Source: Delphinapterus leucas
Taxonomy: Eukaryota; Chordata; Mammalia; Artiodactyla; Monodontidae
NCBI RefSeq assembly: GCF_002288925.2
Contig: NW_022098036.1
Location: 39,360,679 to 39,424,678 of the forward strand
DNA: 64,000 nt
Direction: 5' to 3'
Shown here: one piece after another, positions 40,113 to 51,600 of the stretch
Layout: each line of letters begins with the position of its first letter
Position numbering within the stretch: position 1 is the first letter of the stretch
Notes under the pieces: generated by a model
Told to the model about the DNA's origin: nothing
The model's database searches: none
What the model saw: only the letters and a program-made list of their open reading frames with translations
Position numbers and translations under genes: made by a program

Positions 40113-40303
40113 TGATTCGAAGATACATGCACCCCAATGTCTATAGCAGCACTGTTTACAATAGATAAGTTATGGAAGCAGCCCAAGTGTCCATCAACAG
40201 ATGAATGGATAAAGAAAATGATCTGTAAAAATAGTTAATCATTATGCTGTACACCTGAAACTAATAATATTGTAAATCAACTATACTTCAACAAAAAAAG
40301 TAT
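40113..40303 (+). mobile_element. Younger L1 3' fragment with internal deletion
   Basis: GATACATGCACCCCAATGTC, CATCAACAGATGAATGGATA and AAGAAAATG are the sense end of ORF2. They join directly to CTGTACACCTGAAACTAATA, TTGTAAATCAACTATACTTC and an A-tail, the L1 3' end. The several hundred bases normally between them are missing. It sits inside an older, opposite-strand L1. Confidence 0.85.
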
Positions 40304-42012
40304 GTTTTTTAATTTCCAAGTATTTGGAGATTTTTCAGTTATCTTTCTGTTATTGATTTCTAGTTTAATTCCCTAATGATCAGACAGTATACTTTGTATG
40401 ATTCAATTCCCTTGAATTTGTTAAGATGTTTTTATGACCAAGAGATGGCCAATCTTGAGAGTGTTCCATGTGTACTTCAAAAGAATATGTATTCTGCTGT
40501 TGTTGGGTGGAGTGTCCTACAAATGTCAACTAAATCCAGTTGATGGATGATTTTGTTCAGTTCTTCTATATCATTCTGGTTAGTGGTTAGTGTTTGCATG
40601 GTACATGTTTTTCCGTCCTTTGGAAAGGATGGAAAAGATGTATATAGAGAGAGTTTCTTGTAGATACCATGTAGCTGGGTCTGGGATTTTAAAAATTCAT
40701 TATGAAAACCTTGGTTTTTAATTGGTGTGTTCAGACAATTTAAATTAAATATAATTATTGATATTTTTGGATTTAGGCTACAATGATATCATGTTTTCCT
40801 ATTCGTTCCTTTTGTTTTTTCATTCTTTCCCTTTCCTGCCTTCTATTGAATTATTAGAATATTTATGTTTTAGTATTCCATTTTAGTTTGTATGTTGAGT
40901 ATTTTACTATATCTCTTTGTAATTTTTTATTATTGGTTGATCTAAGGATTAAAATATACCTAGTTAACTTTTTACAATGCACTTAGAATTAATATTTTAC
41001 ACTTCAAGTGGAATATTGGAACTTTACTACCTTATAGGTCCTTTTACCTTCCCCTATTTATATTGTAGTTGTAATATGTATTACATCTACATATATTGAA
41101 AACCCTATCAGACTGTTATAATATTTACTTTTAATCATCATACATAATTTAAAAAGCTAAGAGGGGATATTTGTCTGTTATGTTTACCCTAACGTTTACT
41201 GTTTCTGTTCCTCTTCCTTCATTGCTGACATTCCAAGTTGCCCTGCAGTGACATTTTTCTTTAATCTGAATAACTCCGTTTTGCCTTTTTTTAAGAGTAT
41301 TGCTGCTGGCAACAAATTCTCTAGTTTTTCTTCATCTGAGAATATCTATTTTTCCTCCATTCCTGAAGGATAATTTCACTGGATAAAGAATTCTCAGTTG
41401 ACAGTTTTCTTTCAGCACTTTAAAAATGCCCTGCTGCTTTCAGACTACCGCCCTCTGGATTTTGATAAGAAATCTGCTGCCATTCGAATTGTCTCTGTAT
41501 ATGCATGCAATGTTTCATTTGGCAGGGGCGCTTTCAAGATGTTTTGCTTGTCATTTGTTTTCAGGAGTTTGATTAGGGTGTTTCTGGGCATGGATTTCTT
41601 TGCATTTATCCTATTTAGGTTTCACTGAGCATCATAAATCTCTAAGTTCATGTCTTTGGTCAGATTTGTAAAGTATTCAGTCATTATTTCTTAAAACAGT
41701 TTTTCTTAACCATATTCCTTCTATTATCCTTCTGGGACGTCAGTGATATTGAACAACATTTTGGTATTGTCTCGCAGATCCCCAAAACTCTGTTCATTGT
41801 TTTTTCAATCTTTTTTTAGATTGGATACTTTCTATTGATCTATGTTCACATTTACTGACTCTTTCATCTCCATTTAGTTCTTGAATCCATCCAGTGAGTT
41901 TTTAGTTTTTGTTGTTGTGTTTTTCAGGTCTAAAGTTTGCCTTTGGTTCTGTTTTTATGTCTTCTATTGAGACTTTCTGTCTTTCCATTCATTTCAAGAG
42001 TGTTTGGCATTG

Positions 42013-42013
<1 letters not shown>

Positions 42014-42045
<32 letters not shown>

Positions 42046-42235
42046 TGGTACGTGGGCCTCTTACTGTTGTGGCCTCTCCCCTTGCAGAGCACAGGCTCCG
42101 GACACGCAGGCTCAGCGGCCATGGCTCATGGGTCCAGCAGCTCCGCTGCATGTGGGATCTTCCTGGACCGCGGCACGAACCCGTGTCCCCTGCATCGGCA
42201 GGCGGACTCTCAACCACTGCGCCACCAGGGAAGCC
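42014..42235 (-). mobile_element. CHR-type SINE, full length, nested in an L1M
   Basis: A long T-run tail (42014-42044), then GTGGTACGTGGGCCTCTTAC, the body and the head ending GCCACCAGGGAAGCC. Target duplication TGGCATTGC / TGGCATTAC with following T's (from 42005 and from 42236), one mismatch. Confidence 0.94.
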
Positions 42236-42909
42236 TGGCATTACTTTTTGGAATACAATTAAAATATCTACTTTAATGTCTTTCTCTGATAATTTTTACC
42301 TTTTGCCATCTCAGTTTTGGTGCCTGTTGATTGCCATTTTTCTTGTGTGATATTTGAGATTTTATTTTTCTCTGTAAGTTAAGTGATTTTAGGATTTTAT
42401 CCTGAACATTTTTAATATTATGATTTTGTTTTGTTTAAATATTATGAAGAATATTGTTTGTAATTTTTTTTTTCAGTAGTTATTGATCCTGTTAGATTCT
42501 GGCTACAAATTTCTAGTTGCTGTCTGTGGGCTGTAATTTCAAAGTCAGTGCAGTTTTTGAAGCCTTTACAAAATGTGCTATCTGAACCTGTCTTTTGTGT
42601 GCTCCACCCAGTAGCAGTCTAGCATCTGGAAAATGGTTACCCCACAATTTAGTTCTGAAAGTCTTTGATATGCTGATTAGAGTCGGATTTAAGTGTGCAC
42701 AACTTGTGACTGACCCCAAGGGTTCATATATAACTTTCTGGAATTATTTTCCTGAGCTGCCTCCTCTCTGTGATGTCCCTGACTCCTCTATCTCACAGGA
42801 GCACCTTTCATGGTCCTTTGGCTAAAATGCCAGGGCTTTAGATTCCCCACACTGCTGCATAATTACTATGACTGTGTCCATCTCCTGGGCCAACCAGCAA
42901 GAGGATGTA

Positions 42910-42975
42910 TTGGGTTGGCCAAAAAGTTTGTGTGAGTTTTTCTGTAACATCTTACAGACTTTTTGGCCAATCCAA
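42910..42975. mobile_element. Mariner-derived MITE (66 bp hairpin)
   Basis: Ends TTGGGTTGGCCAAAAAGT and ACTTTTTGGCCAATCCAA are inverted repeats flanked by TA (42908-42909, 42976-42977). The arms pair at about 21 of 25 positions. It is a shorter, internally deleted relative of the element at 16927. Confidence 0.92.
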
Positions 42976-43639
42976 TACAAAGGTAAAGAAACAATGGGGC
43001 TACAGTCTTGGGACCAGAGTTCCTGTGGTCAAAAAAAAAAATGTTACTTCCTTTGAGTTTTAGGTACCTGCCTGACAGTCACTGCCATTGCTGTCACTGC
43101 TCATTCGGGATTGTCTGGGGGCTAGGGTGAAAGACAACAGAAAAAAAAAACACAAAAAGAGGATTTTCTCCAACTTTCTCTGACCCTAGGGAACCCCCTT
43201 CCTGCTTAGTGGCCAGAAAATAGCTTCTCTTGGCAGTGTTTCTATTAACATTCAATGCATAGTCCCAGGTTTTAGGCTCTTTGAGTTTTCATTGCCAAGA
43301 GATACTAGAGAAGAAAAAAAAATGCGAAACTCATCACTGATTTGGTGCTACATCAAGTTTTGGTTTCTTTCCCCAATCTGCCTACTACCATTTACTTTTC
43401 AGAGTCCTCAAATAGCTGCTGTATGTATTATGTCCAGGGTTTTTAGTTGCATTTGGAGGAAGAAGTAGGATGTTATGTGTTTATTGCATCTTGATTGGAA
43501 CCAGAAACCACGGTTTAGATTTCTTGAGCCCTAGTCGTCAAACCAATCTTGAAAGTATGCTTTAGTCTGGAGCCTAAAACAAATGTCCAAACAATAATAG
43601 TATGTGAGATTTAAGCAACAAAGGTGCCCAAAATTCAAG

Positions 43640-43830
43640 CGTTTTATTTAAAACTCTGAGGGTTATGTGATAGGTGTTTTATATATTTTTACTTTACAGA
43701 TAGGGGACTGAGGTACAAGGATATTGAGTAACTTACCCAAGGTCACACAGTTAATAACTGTTGGGGGTCAGGATTTGAATCCAGGTAATCTGGCTCTGGA
43801 CACCAAGCTCTTAATCATAAACATATGTGC
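43640..43830 (-). repeat. MIR SINE
   Basis: TTACTTTACAGATAGGGGAC, TGAGTAACTTACCCAAGGTC, ACACAGTTAATAACTG and TTTGAATCCAGGTAATCTGG are antisense MIR in correct order. Confidence 0.78.
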
Positions 43831-45839
43831 TTAGTTGTCTATTTATATTTTCTTTTTTTGTTTTGTTTCAGTGCGTAAGATATTGTGCATTTTGGGGAGG
43901 GCATTAAGTGTAATTGCTATAGCTACAAGCTTAACTTATTTTACTCTAAGTTTGGAAAGGAATAAAGATTAGTTGACAAAGAGACGATATTACCACTTCT
44001 CCAAAAGGGTGAGGAAAAATTGGAGGGATCAAAATAATTTTAAAGTCCCACTGATAGACGTGTATGGGCTGGATTTATTCACACAGTCCCTTTCCCCTCA
44101 GACTTTTAAACTCTAATGTTAAATGGAAGGGCATATGGAAGGTAGGCGGTTTCCACAAGAATCAGCTCTTGCTGGAAAAAAAAAAAAGTTTTTAAATTAA
44201 AACAATCAATAGGTTTCAATTATTCATAAAACTAAAATCCCAACCAAAGCACTAACATAGTGCTACAGGAACTAAAATCTGTGGAATAAGGCTGATCTTG
44301 GGCCACCGCAAGATGAGTACAGAGATCGAAAGCAAGTGTTTAGGAATTTTTATGGCAGTTTGATAAGAGTAATTTTATGTTGTTGAATATAATAATTAAA
44401 AAGTAGACTAATATTTTATTGTCTTTATTTAATTGTAGTAATTCATTTTTACAATATTTTCCAAAAGTATAACTATGCAATGGATTGGGAATTAAAACCA
44501 AAAAATGAAAAACTGATTCTTTACCATAACCAGTTCGAGAAGTGCTGCACTAAAGCACAGTGACTGCCTTCTAATTTTAAAAGAAACAATGGCGAAATGA
44601 ATTCAAACACAGGGTTGCTGACAGGATTTTCTTTCTTCAGTGATTCTTAACATTTCTAAAAAGTATGTCTGGCATTTTAAATAAAGTTGTGTTTGTTATT
44701 AAGAGACAGAGGCCTGGAGAAAGGTCCCAAGAGTTGATTTCAAACCTGTCTGAAGGGTCAGCCCCTACACTCCCATTATGAAGAGCCCCAAAGCTGCTGC
44801 AGCAGGGGAAAACCACTGACACCAGGTCCCAGCCTGGTGTTTCTCAGGGAGCTGGAGGCCCCCTTGGAGGCATAGCACTGTAGTCTCAACCCTTGCAAGA
44901 TAAAAGGGAATGAAGACAAAAGAGAAGAAGTGGAGGCACGTGCATCCCAGTACATGTTCACTATTTTCCTTATTACTCAAACTTGGTGAGTGACAAACAG
45001 CTCCTACTCCTTTAATCTAATCTGTTCAATTAACAGGCTACTAATATTTTCTGACAAGTGTGCTACATAAACATCCATGCCTAGTTAAAAATGACAATTA
45101 ACCAACTTCTCTGGAGGTTCCCTATGTATCTAGAAGTAGATCTTTATGTAAGATAATGTATTGCAACACACACTAAACATGTTCTTAGAGAAAAGAACTG
45201 TTACGGGTGTGGAGATTGTGTTCCTTATGATAAAATTTTACAACAACATTTCATCAGAAAAACCCTGTCTAAATTTGTTCAAGACTTTTTTCTTTTTTTC
45301 ACTCTAATCGATCCAAATCTTAGTATTCTTAAAAAAAAAAGCATTTACAGAATTGGAAAATTGGGATGTATAAATGTCTCAATTTGTTCTAACAAAAATA
45401 CTAAGAATTAGTCAAAATACAAAAAAGAAAACTAAATCATTAGTTCTATATATCATGTTCTATGAACTAGTCCATCAATGTTGGTTTATAGCCTTCAGGT
45501 ATCAGTTGCCTCAGTATCTTCAAGTCTTTCAGTCTACTTGAGGCACTCTAACCTGTAAAAATTTAATGTTCTTTGTAAGATAGGAAACACAGTGTTTCCT
45601 GGAAATTCTTGGGTTACTCTGATGTTTCTCTCAGTGTGACATCTCTTTCTGCTTGAATAAATATTTTTGACCTCCCTGTGTTTTCTCTAGTCTGCATTTA
45701 CCTGAATGTAAATGGAATATAGCCTCTAACTTCTCCAGATTATCGCTTCCATGAGGCACCTGCATGTTGTAAACCTTTCCTGAAGACTGGGGTTCACAAT
45801 AGTTCCTACTATTAAAAGCATAAAGTGAAGTTATGAAAG

Positions 45840-45895
45840 TAAACTACCTCGTATACGGTAAGCATCTAATAAATGTTGGTTGTTATTATTTGTTT
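45840..45895 (+). repeat. MIR tail fragment (possible)
   Basis: GGTAAGCATCTAATAAATGT followed by TGGTTGTTATTA is the sense MIR 3' end; nothing more of the element is clear. Confidence 0.4.
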
Positions 45896-46489
45896 AGGGA
45901 TAATGGTGTGGAGCTACATCACATCAGATAGAATGAAATTAAATATTAGACATCCAAATTCCTTTAGCCTGTTCAACCATGGGCATTTCTCACTAGGTCA
46001 AACTGGCTTCTATAACATACTTATTACTATTTCAATCTAGCTGTCCATATCTCAATTCTAGTTACTTTCCTTAAGCAGAGGAACTGAGCGTGCTCTCGTT
46101 CTTTTGCTCTCACTTGTCTCATGACACCCCTGTCCTATGGTGTGGTGGAGAGGAGAAAGGATTGGGGTCAGATATGGGACCAGGAATCATTTGATAGACC
46201 CTTTCATCTTCCAAACTCAAGTGACCCATCAAGGAGGAATTGTTCCACTACCCTAACAGCTGAAGGTCAGATAGGGTAATCAATTATGAAATTAAAGGTT
46301 AAACTAGCTCTCAAATTATTATTTGACTTTAACCAAAACTGTTTCCAGTAATGAATCCATCACTGAAGCAAGGAGAGTTTGATACTGTGGAAAATTACTC
46401 TTAGACAACTAGTATCAAATATTGCTCCACATTTAATCTTCTAATAAGTGTCTAATGTGTTTCTTATATGTTTCATTGAATGTAGTGCC

Positions 46490-46640
46490 TATTCTAATCC
46501 AGAATGGTCTCATCTTTAGACCTCTAGCTTAATTACATCTGCAAAGAACGTTTTTCCAAATAAGGCCACATCCACAGACTTGAGGAGTTAGAATATAGAC
46601 ACATCTTTTTGAGACCACAAGTCAACCAACTACAGCTCAG
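46490..46640. repeat. Old interspersed repeat fragment, family unassigned
   Basis: TTAATTACATCTGCAAAGAAC and TTTCCAAATAAGGCCACATC are phrases common in mammalian medium-reiteration repeats. Similar in kind to the element at 54545-54900. Confidence 0.45.
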
Positions 46641-47764
46641 AAAATGAATAATGCACTGATTTGGGGAAAAAAAAAAACAAACTTCTAGCAAAAATTTCAT
46701 TCATTGGGTAGAATTAATGTCAGTATGAAATAGTAAAAAAATACTTGAAAATTGATTATATTTTAGTATATATAATAATTTTAGCAACGCTAACAATCTG
46801 TTAAGTAAATTATAATATCAGTGAAATAAGAATGGTACCCTGCAAATTTGAAAGCAACTCCTTTCTTCCCTTGAGTATTCTTCACATTATTATGTATGAT
46901 TTTTTATATTGTTAGCAGATACTTTCATCACCGGTTAAAATCAATATGAGTTGAACCCTTTTGAGTAATCAAAAATTAGTTAAGTTTGAATTTATAAAAT
47001 AAAGCTCATAATTTTTTAAAGTTGAATGAGGAATTCCATAGTTGAAGAATTAAAACTTACCTAAATTCACTTGGAGACTTGCTTATTTCAATACATATTC
47101 CTATAGGTTAATCTTATTACATATTCTTGAATAAGTCCAAATTTGATGAGCTTAATAGGGGATAAAAGGATATTAAAGTCTTACATCTTGACCTACAATA
47201 TCACATGTATATTGGAATATCAATAATTTTTAACCAACTGGCTAAGCAAACTAAAACTCATGACTTTTTATATAAGATAATTAACACAAAAAACATGGGT
47301 CCTTGTCTAAGGCCTACTTGTCTAAGTTAGGTTTTGATCTAGAGAATTCTCAAGCGCCTTCAGAGTAAATCAGTAGACTATCATAATGTGTCTTTATATT
47401 CAGTAATATTTATTTGGGAAAAGTATATCAGTTTCTATTTCAAGAACAAAAGCTAGAATACTAAACCTTGCTTTTGTCTAGAACATTCAGTTTGAGGCTA
47501 ATCTCTTCAAGACCGTTCTCTGAAGAGATTCTTGTGCTTTAGCAGTTCAGTTACTGAAATATAACAAATTTGCTCTATTAAATTATAACCAATTTCTCTA
47601 GGGAGTACCCTATTTAGAGCAAAGGTGAATAATTTTAACTTGGTTTAATAATTTGCTTCATCATTTTCCTGAGGCCATATAAGCATGAGGAGTTAAGGGG
47701 TATGGATCAAAACAACTATCAACATAGGATGTCAGTGGCTTCATAGCCACCAGCAAAATCGCAG

Positions 47765-48005
47765 AACCCCAGTCCTGAACAACAACATCAGCGGACTTTT
47801 ATTTAGCACTTACTTTGTGCCATCCACTGTCAGCACTTTACATGCATTAACTCATGTAATCCTCGTAACAGCTCTATTATTGTCACTCCCATTTTATACA
47901 CGAGGAAGCTGAGGAGCAGAGAGAATAAATCATTTATATTGAGAAAGTGACCGAACAAAGATGTGAACCAGGTAGTCTGGCTCCAGAGTCCTCTCAACTC
48001 CCCCC
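47765..48005 (-). repeat. MIR SINE, nearly full length
   Basis: TTATTTAGCACTTACTTTGT, CAGCACTTTACATGCATTAA, CTCATGTAATCCTCGTAACA, CCCATTTTATACACGAGGAA and GTGAACCAGGTAGTCTGGCT follow antisense MIR from end to end. The best-preserved MIR in the window. Confidence 0.82.
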
Positions 48006-48329
48006 TCAACTTTGTTGTTTCCTTAATATTATACAGCAAGCATTTTTCTAAACTGTAACATTATTTGAAAACATTATTTACATAGCTGTACAACATTCTT
48101 AGAGTTTTACTGTAATTCATTTTACCATTTCTATATAATCTTAGTTTTCTGGGGTTTTTTTTTTTTTTTTGCTATTATAAATAATATTTGTACAAATGTC
48201 AGACCAGCTTTTCAATGACTTACTTTTCAAAAAAGTGAAATTGACAAACACAAGAATGTGAATTTTCTAAAGCACTTAATACATTATGCCAAAAACGTCC
48301 AGAAAGCTTCTATGGGTTTATATTGAATA

Positions 48330-48800
48330 TAACCCCAGGAGTACTAGCTAGATAACAAAATAGCATAAGCAAAGGCACAGAAGGGTGAGAAAATGTGGTA
48401 AGTTCGGGAGAAGGGTGTAGAATAGTGGCAGAGGCTGAAACCAAAGAAGTGGACAGGGTCCAGACCATGAAGGGTACAGGGAAACCAAAAAATAGATAAA
48501 AACAGTCCTAGGTTTCTGACTTGGGTGTCACCAACCATTGGATTACCAGAAGTGAAATCAGATAAAAGGAGTAGGCATTTTGGGAGGAAGAAAATGAGAT
48601 CAATTTTAAATACATTAAATATAAATTGTGTATGGCTTATCCACATGGCTATTTGAGATTTTCTGGCTTAGGACTCAGGGAAGCCAGAGCTTCAGCTGTA
48701 GATTTGAGAGTCAGTATTATATATTAGGTCATTGAAAATTGGTTGATCACTCAAAGTACGTTACAGCGAAAAGATAAGCCAGAACATGGAGTTTTGGAAA
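48330..48800 (+). repeat. Old long interspersed repeat, family unassigned (copy 2)
   Basis: Shares with 31950-32720 the ordered phrases GGTTTCTGACTTGGGTG, GAGATCAATTTTAAATACAT and GTAGATTTGAGAGTCAGTAT. Same orientation, strongly diverged. Confidence 0.5.
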
Positions 48801-50138
48801 CAACAATATTAAGTCTTATAATCTAGCTTCTCTAAACCAAAAATTTTTGAACTATAAATAACTGTAATTTTGTGATAACTAGCACTAATCATATAATCAC
48901 ATCGTGGTTCTGAATTTGGGTAGCAATACCGCCCACTTTCCAACTGACTCATGTATACATATGAAATGGATTTAAAACATTGTAAGAGAGAGTCCTAATC
49001 ATTTTGCCTTTAAAATACACATTTAGGATTTAAGAAATTCAACTTTGCTCTAAAAAGGAAAAATTTATAATGAATTAGAGTAGTAACGATACACACACTC
49101 ATCTCAAGAACCGGGAATTTGGAATAATTACCAAATTTTGAGAAATTAGTATAATTTTGATATTCTCTGGCCAGCAGACAGTCATAAGAGAAGCCCTCCC
49201 CTCCACAGCCCCTCCCCCGTGCTGAAAGACATTTTTTTCTACAGGAAGGTCCCATCTAAATGATGTAGATTTGTATACTTTGCCACCTTGTGGTCATTGT
49301 AGTTATTTGCATGACTCCATCTGTACTATGGCTTGAAGATTTTTCCTGTTAAAATGGCTAGATGTTCTTATATATTTAATAACAATGCGAGCAAAAATAT
49401 ATTAGAATAAACTTGAATGACCTTGACAAAAAGGTGACCATGTCCAAGATGAATACCTATGAGATGAATTTATTATGGGCTGGTATGACTGCTTGATGAC
49501 CTTTCCTGGACCTTTCTTAAATGTTTTTTTGCCTGCATGTTGCTACAGTAGTTATTTTGAAACAGAATAAATATTAATAAAAAGAAAAGGGCTATTACTC
49601 TTGAGTGAATATTGACATAATCTCTTTTTTGCATTTCACTAAAGTTTTAAACAGAAAATAAAACTCATGACATCATATATATGGAACATATATATGAATA
49701 AATGATAACCTTCTGTGAAACTCAAACCAAAGCATCCCTGAACACTTAGGTCAAGCTCTAGTTTCCATATTTTCCAGTTTAATCTGTAAGAAATAAATGT
49801 GCTGGAGAAATGAATATTTAAGATGTTTCTAGAGGTTCAGTAGCTATTGCCAGTTAACTAATGTGGTACAGATGCATTTTTAAGAGGTTTGGGTTACTTG
49901 CAAGATAATAATTACTGTATATTTCATTATATTGTTTCATTTTTTATTCCTTTTGGCATGAGATTTGATTTTTCTATGTTTGTAAATCAACCAAATATTC
50001 AAACATTTGTTTTGGAAGCTACTCAGAATCATCTTGGTTTTAGTGCTCTTTCTTAGGCATAAACAGAGGATTTTGCCATTTCAAGTCACTAGTTCTCTGT
50101 ATCTTGAGGCAATAAACTGGGTTTTAAACAACAGATTT

Positions 50139-50321
50139 GGGACTTCCCTGACGGTCCAGTGGTTAAGACTTCACCTTCCAATGCAGGGGGTGCGAGTTCA
50201 ATCCCTGGTCGGGGAGCTAAGATCCCACATGCCTTGCGGCCAAAAAAAACAAAGCAAAAAACAGAAGCAATATTGTAACAAATTCAATAAAGACTTTAAA
50301 AATGGCCCACATCAAAACACC
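50139..50321 (+). mobile_element. Older CHR-1-type SINE with long 3' tail
   Basis: GGGACTTCCCTGACGGTCCA, GTGGTTAAGACTTCACCTTC, GAGTTCAATCCCTGGTCGGG and GATCCCACATGCC form the tRNA-related part. The tail AACAAATTCAATAAAGACTT followed by TAAAAATGG is typical of the family. Imperfect target duplication TTTAAACAACAGATTT (50123-50138) and TTTAAACAGCAGTTT (50322-50336). Confidence 0.88.
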
Positions 50322-51119
50322 TTTAAACAGCAGTTTCATAGACATGGTCATTCTTAAGACGCATTTTATTTCAAAATTCAGGAAACGTTATTTAAATGTA
50401 GTGAGTTGAACAGCTCGGCTAAATGTTCTTAATTTTTTTTCCTTAAAAAATCTCTACACTTTTGACTCATTTAAGCTTTGGCATTAGAGTTGATAGGCTG
50501 CATATTTACTCATGTTATTCAGCTGAATGGACTTTCTCAAAAGTATATCAGTAGTACAGAGCCCTGTAGAAAACACACAGCCTTGACTACAAGATGGGGA
50601 GAAATGTTTATCATTCTATTACTAGAAAACCAACCCAAATTACAGATGCTCTTGATGTTAGGTCCATAATGGCTGTTCTACATGATAAGCTCTCAAGAAT
50701 TATTTGGCTCATGTGTCCAATAAGGACAAGTCCCTCCAGAAGCATGAAGTAGCCAGGGCACACAGGCTTCTGCTACATATTTTTTCTCAGTTACCCACCA
50801 GCTTTAGCTGAAATGAGGAGGGAGATTTCTGATAGACTGTCCTCTGCTGTGTATTGGAAACAAATTGTAGTACCTTGTTTAATTCTGAATTAGGGAGATT
50901 GGGTTTTACCTCATAGAATAAGAGGCTTTACTTATGCAGTGAGGATGGTCATAGCAGGCATACATTGAAAAACATAAGGATAAAAAGGGATAAAAGGAAT
51001 ACACTTTTGTTCACATACTAAGGAGCTTTGATGCAAAAATAGTAGCTCCATTCACATGCAAGTCCCATTATATGTGATACAATAAAGAATAGTTCAAGTG
51101 AAAAAAAAATCAGTTCAGA

Positions 51120-51265
51120 TGAAAGCTTGATTTATACCCCAGCTCAGCCATTTCCTATTTAGGCAAGTATTTAGACGTCTCCAAGTCTCAGCTTTCTCAT
51201 CTGTAATATAAAAATAATTACACTTGCCTCAAGTGAACTCATGAACATTAAATAGAAAAAAAAAT
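51120..51265 (+). repeat. MIR SINE fragment
   Basis: CAGCCATTTCCTATTTAGGC, AAGTCTCAGCTTTCTCATCT and GTAATATAAAAATAATTAC match the sense MIR core. Confidence 0.65.
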
Positions 51266-51289
51266 ATTAAAAGTTATACAAATGTGTGA

Positions 51290-51600
51290 GTCAGGATAGC
51301 ATAGACTATGGTGTGGTAAGAAATAAGCCCCCAAGTCTAAGTGGGTTAACAAAAAAAATAAAGTTTATTTCTTGCTCATATTACAGTCTGATGCAAATCT
51401 AGTGAGACTTTTCCAAGTAGAAGCCCAGTTTCTAGCAGCACAAATGGAAGAGAGCACACAATAGAAATACACCCAATTTTTGCTGTCCAGAATGGAAAGT
51501 GATGCACCACTTCTAAATTTGATTGCTGAGAGATAGTCACATGATCTTATGTAGAAGCATGGCAGCTGAGAATTGCAGATGAGCACGTGGATATATTGCA
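51290..51600. repeat. Old interspersed repeat remnant, family unassigned
   Basis: GTCTAAGTGGGTTAACAAAA, TTTATTTCTTGCTCATATTA and AGTCACATGATC resemble a common mammalian medium-reiteration element; no family name is secure. Confidence 0.4.

Larger units (their letters stand above)
39990..43515 (-). mobile_element. Ancient L1M-type LINE, antisense, with three nested insertions
   Basis: The + strand starts with an L1M 3' end in reverse (AAGTTTACATACAGTAAAAT, GAGTTTTCACACATACCG). After a younger insertion it continues with antisense ORF-like sequence (TGTATTCTGCTGTTGTTGGG, TTGGTTTTTAATTGGTGTGT, GAATTCTCAGTTGACAG, TTTCAGCACTTTAAAAATGC). It ends with GCATCTTGATTGGAACCAGA, typical of the far end of old L1s read antisense. 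Nested in it are a young L1 3' fragment (40113-40303), a CHR SINE (42014-42235) and a mariner MITE (42910-42975). The element is heavily diverged and coding-dead. Confidence 0.75.

Noticed and set aside
41909..42350. Overlapping frames of 90-137 codons on both strands
   Set aside because: They are produced by the T-run and body of the CHR SINE at 42014-42235 nested in an L1M.
33865..43515. Endogenous retrovirus suggested by the pair of similar large blocks
   Set aside because: The two blocks carry antisense L1 sequence order and lack long terminal repeats, a primer-binding site or gag/pol/env motifs.
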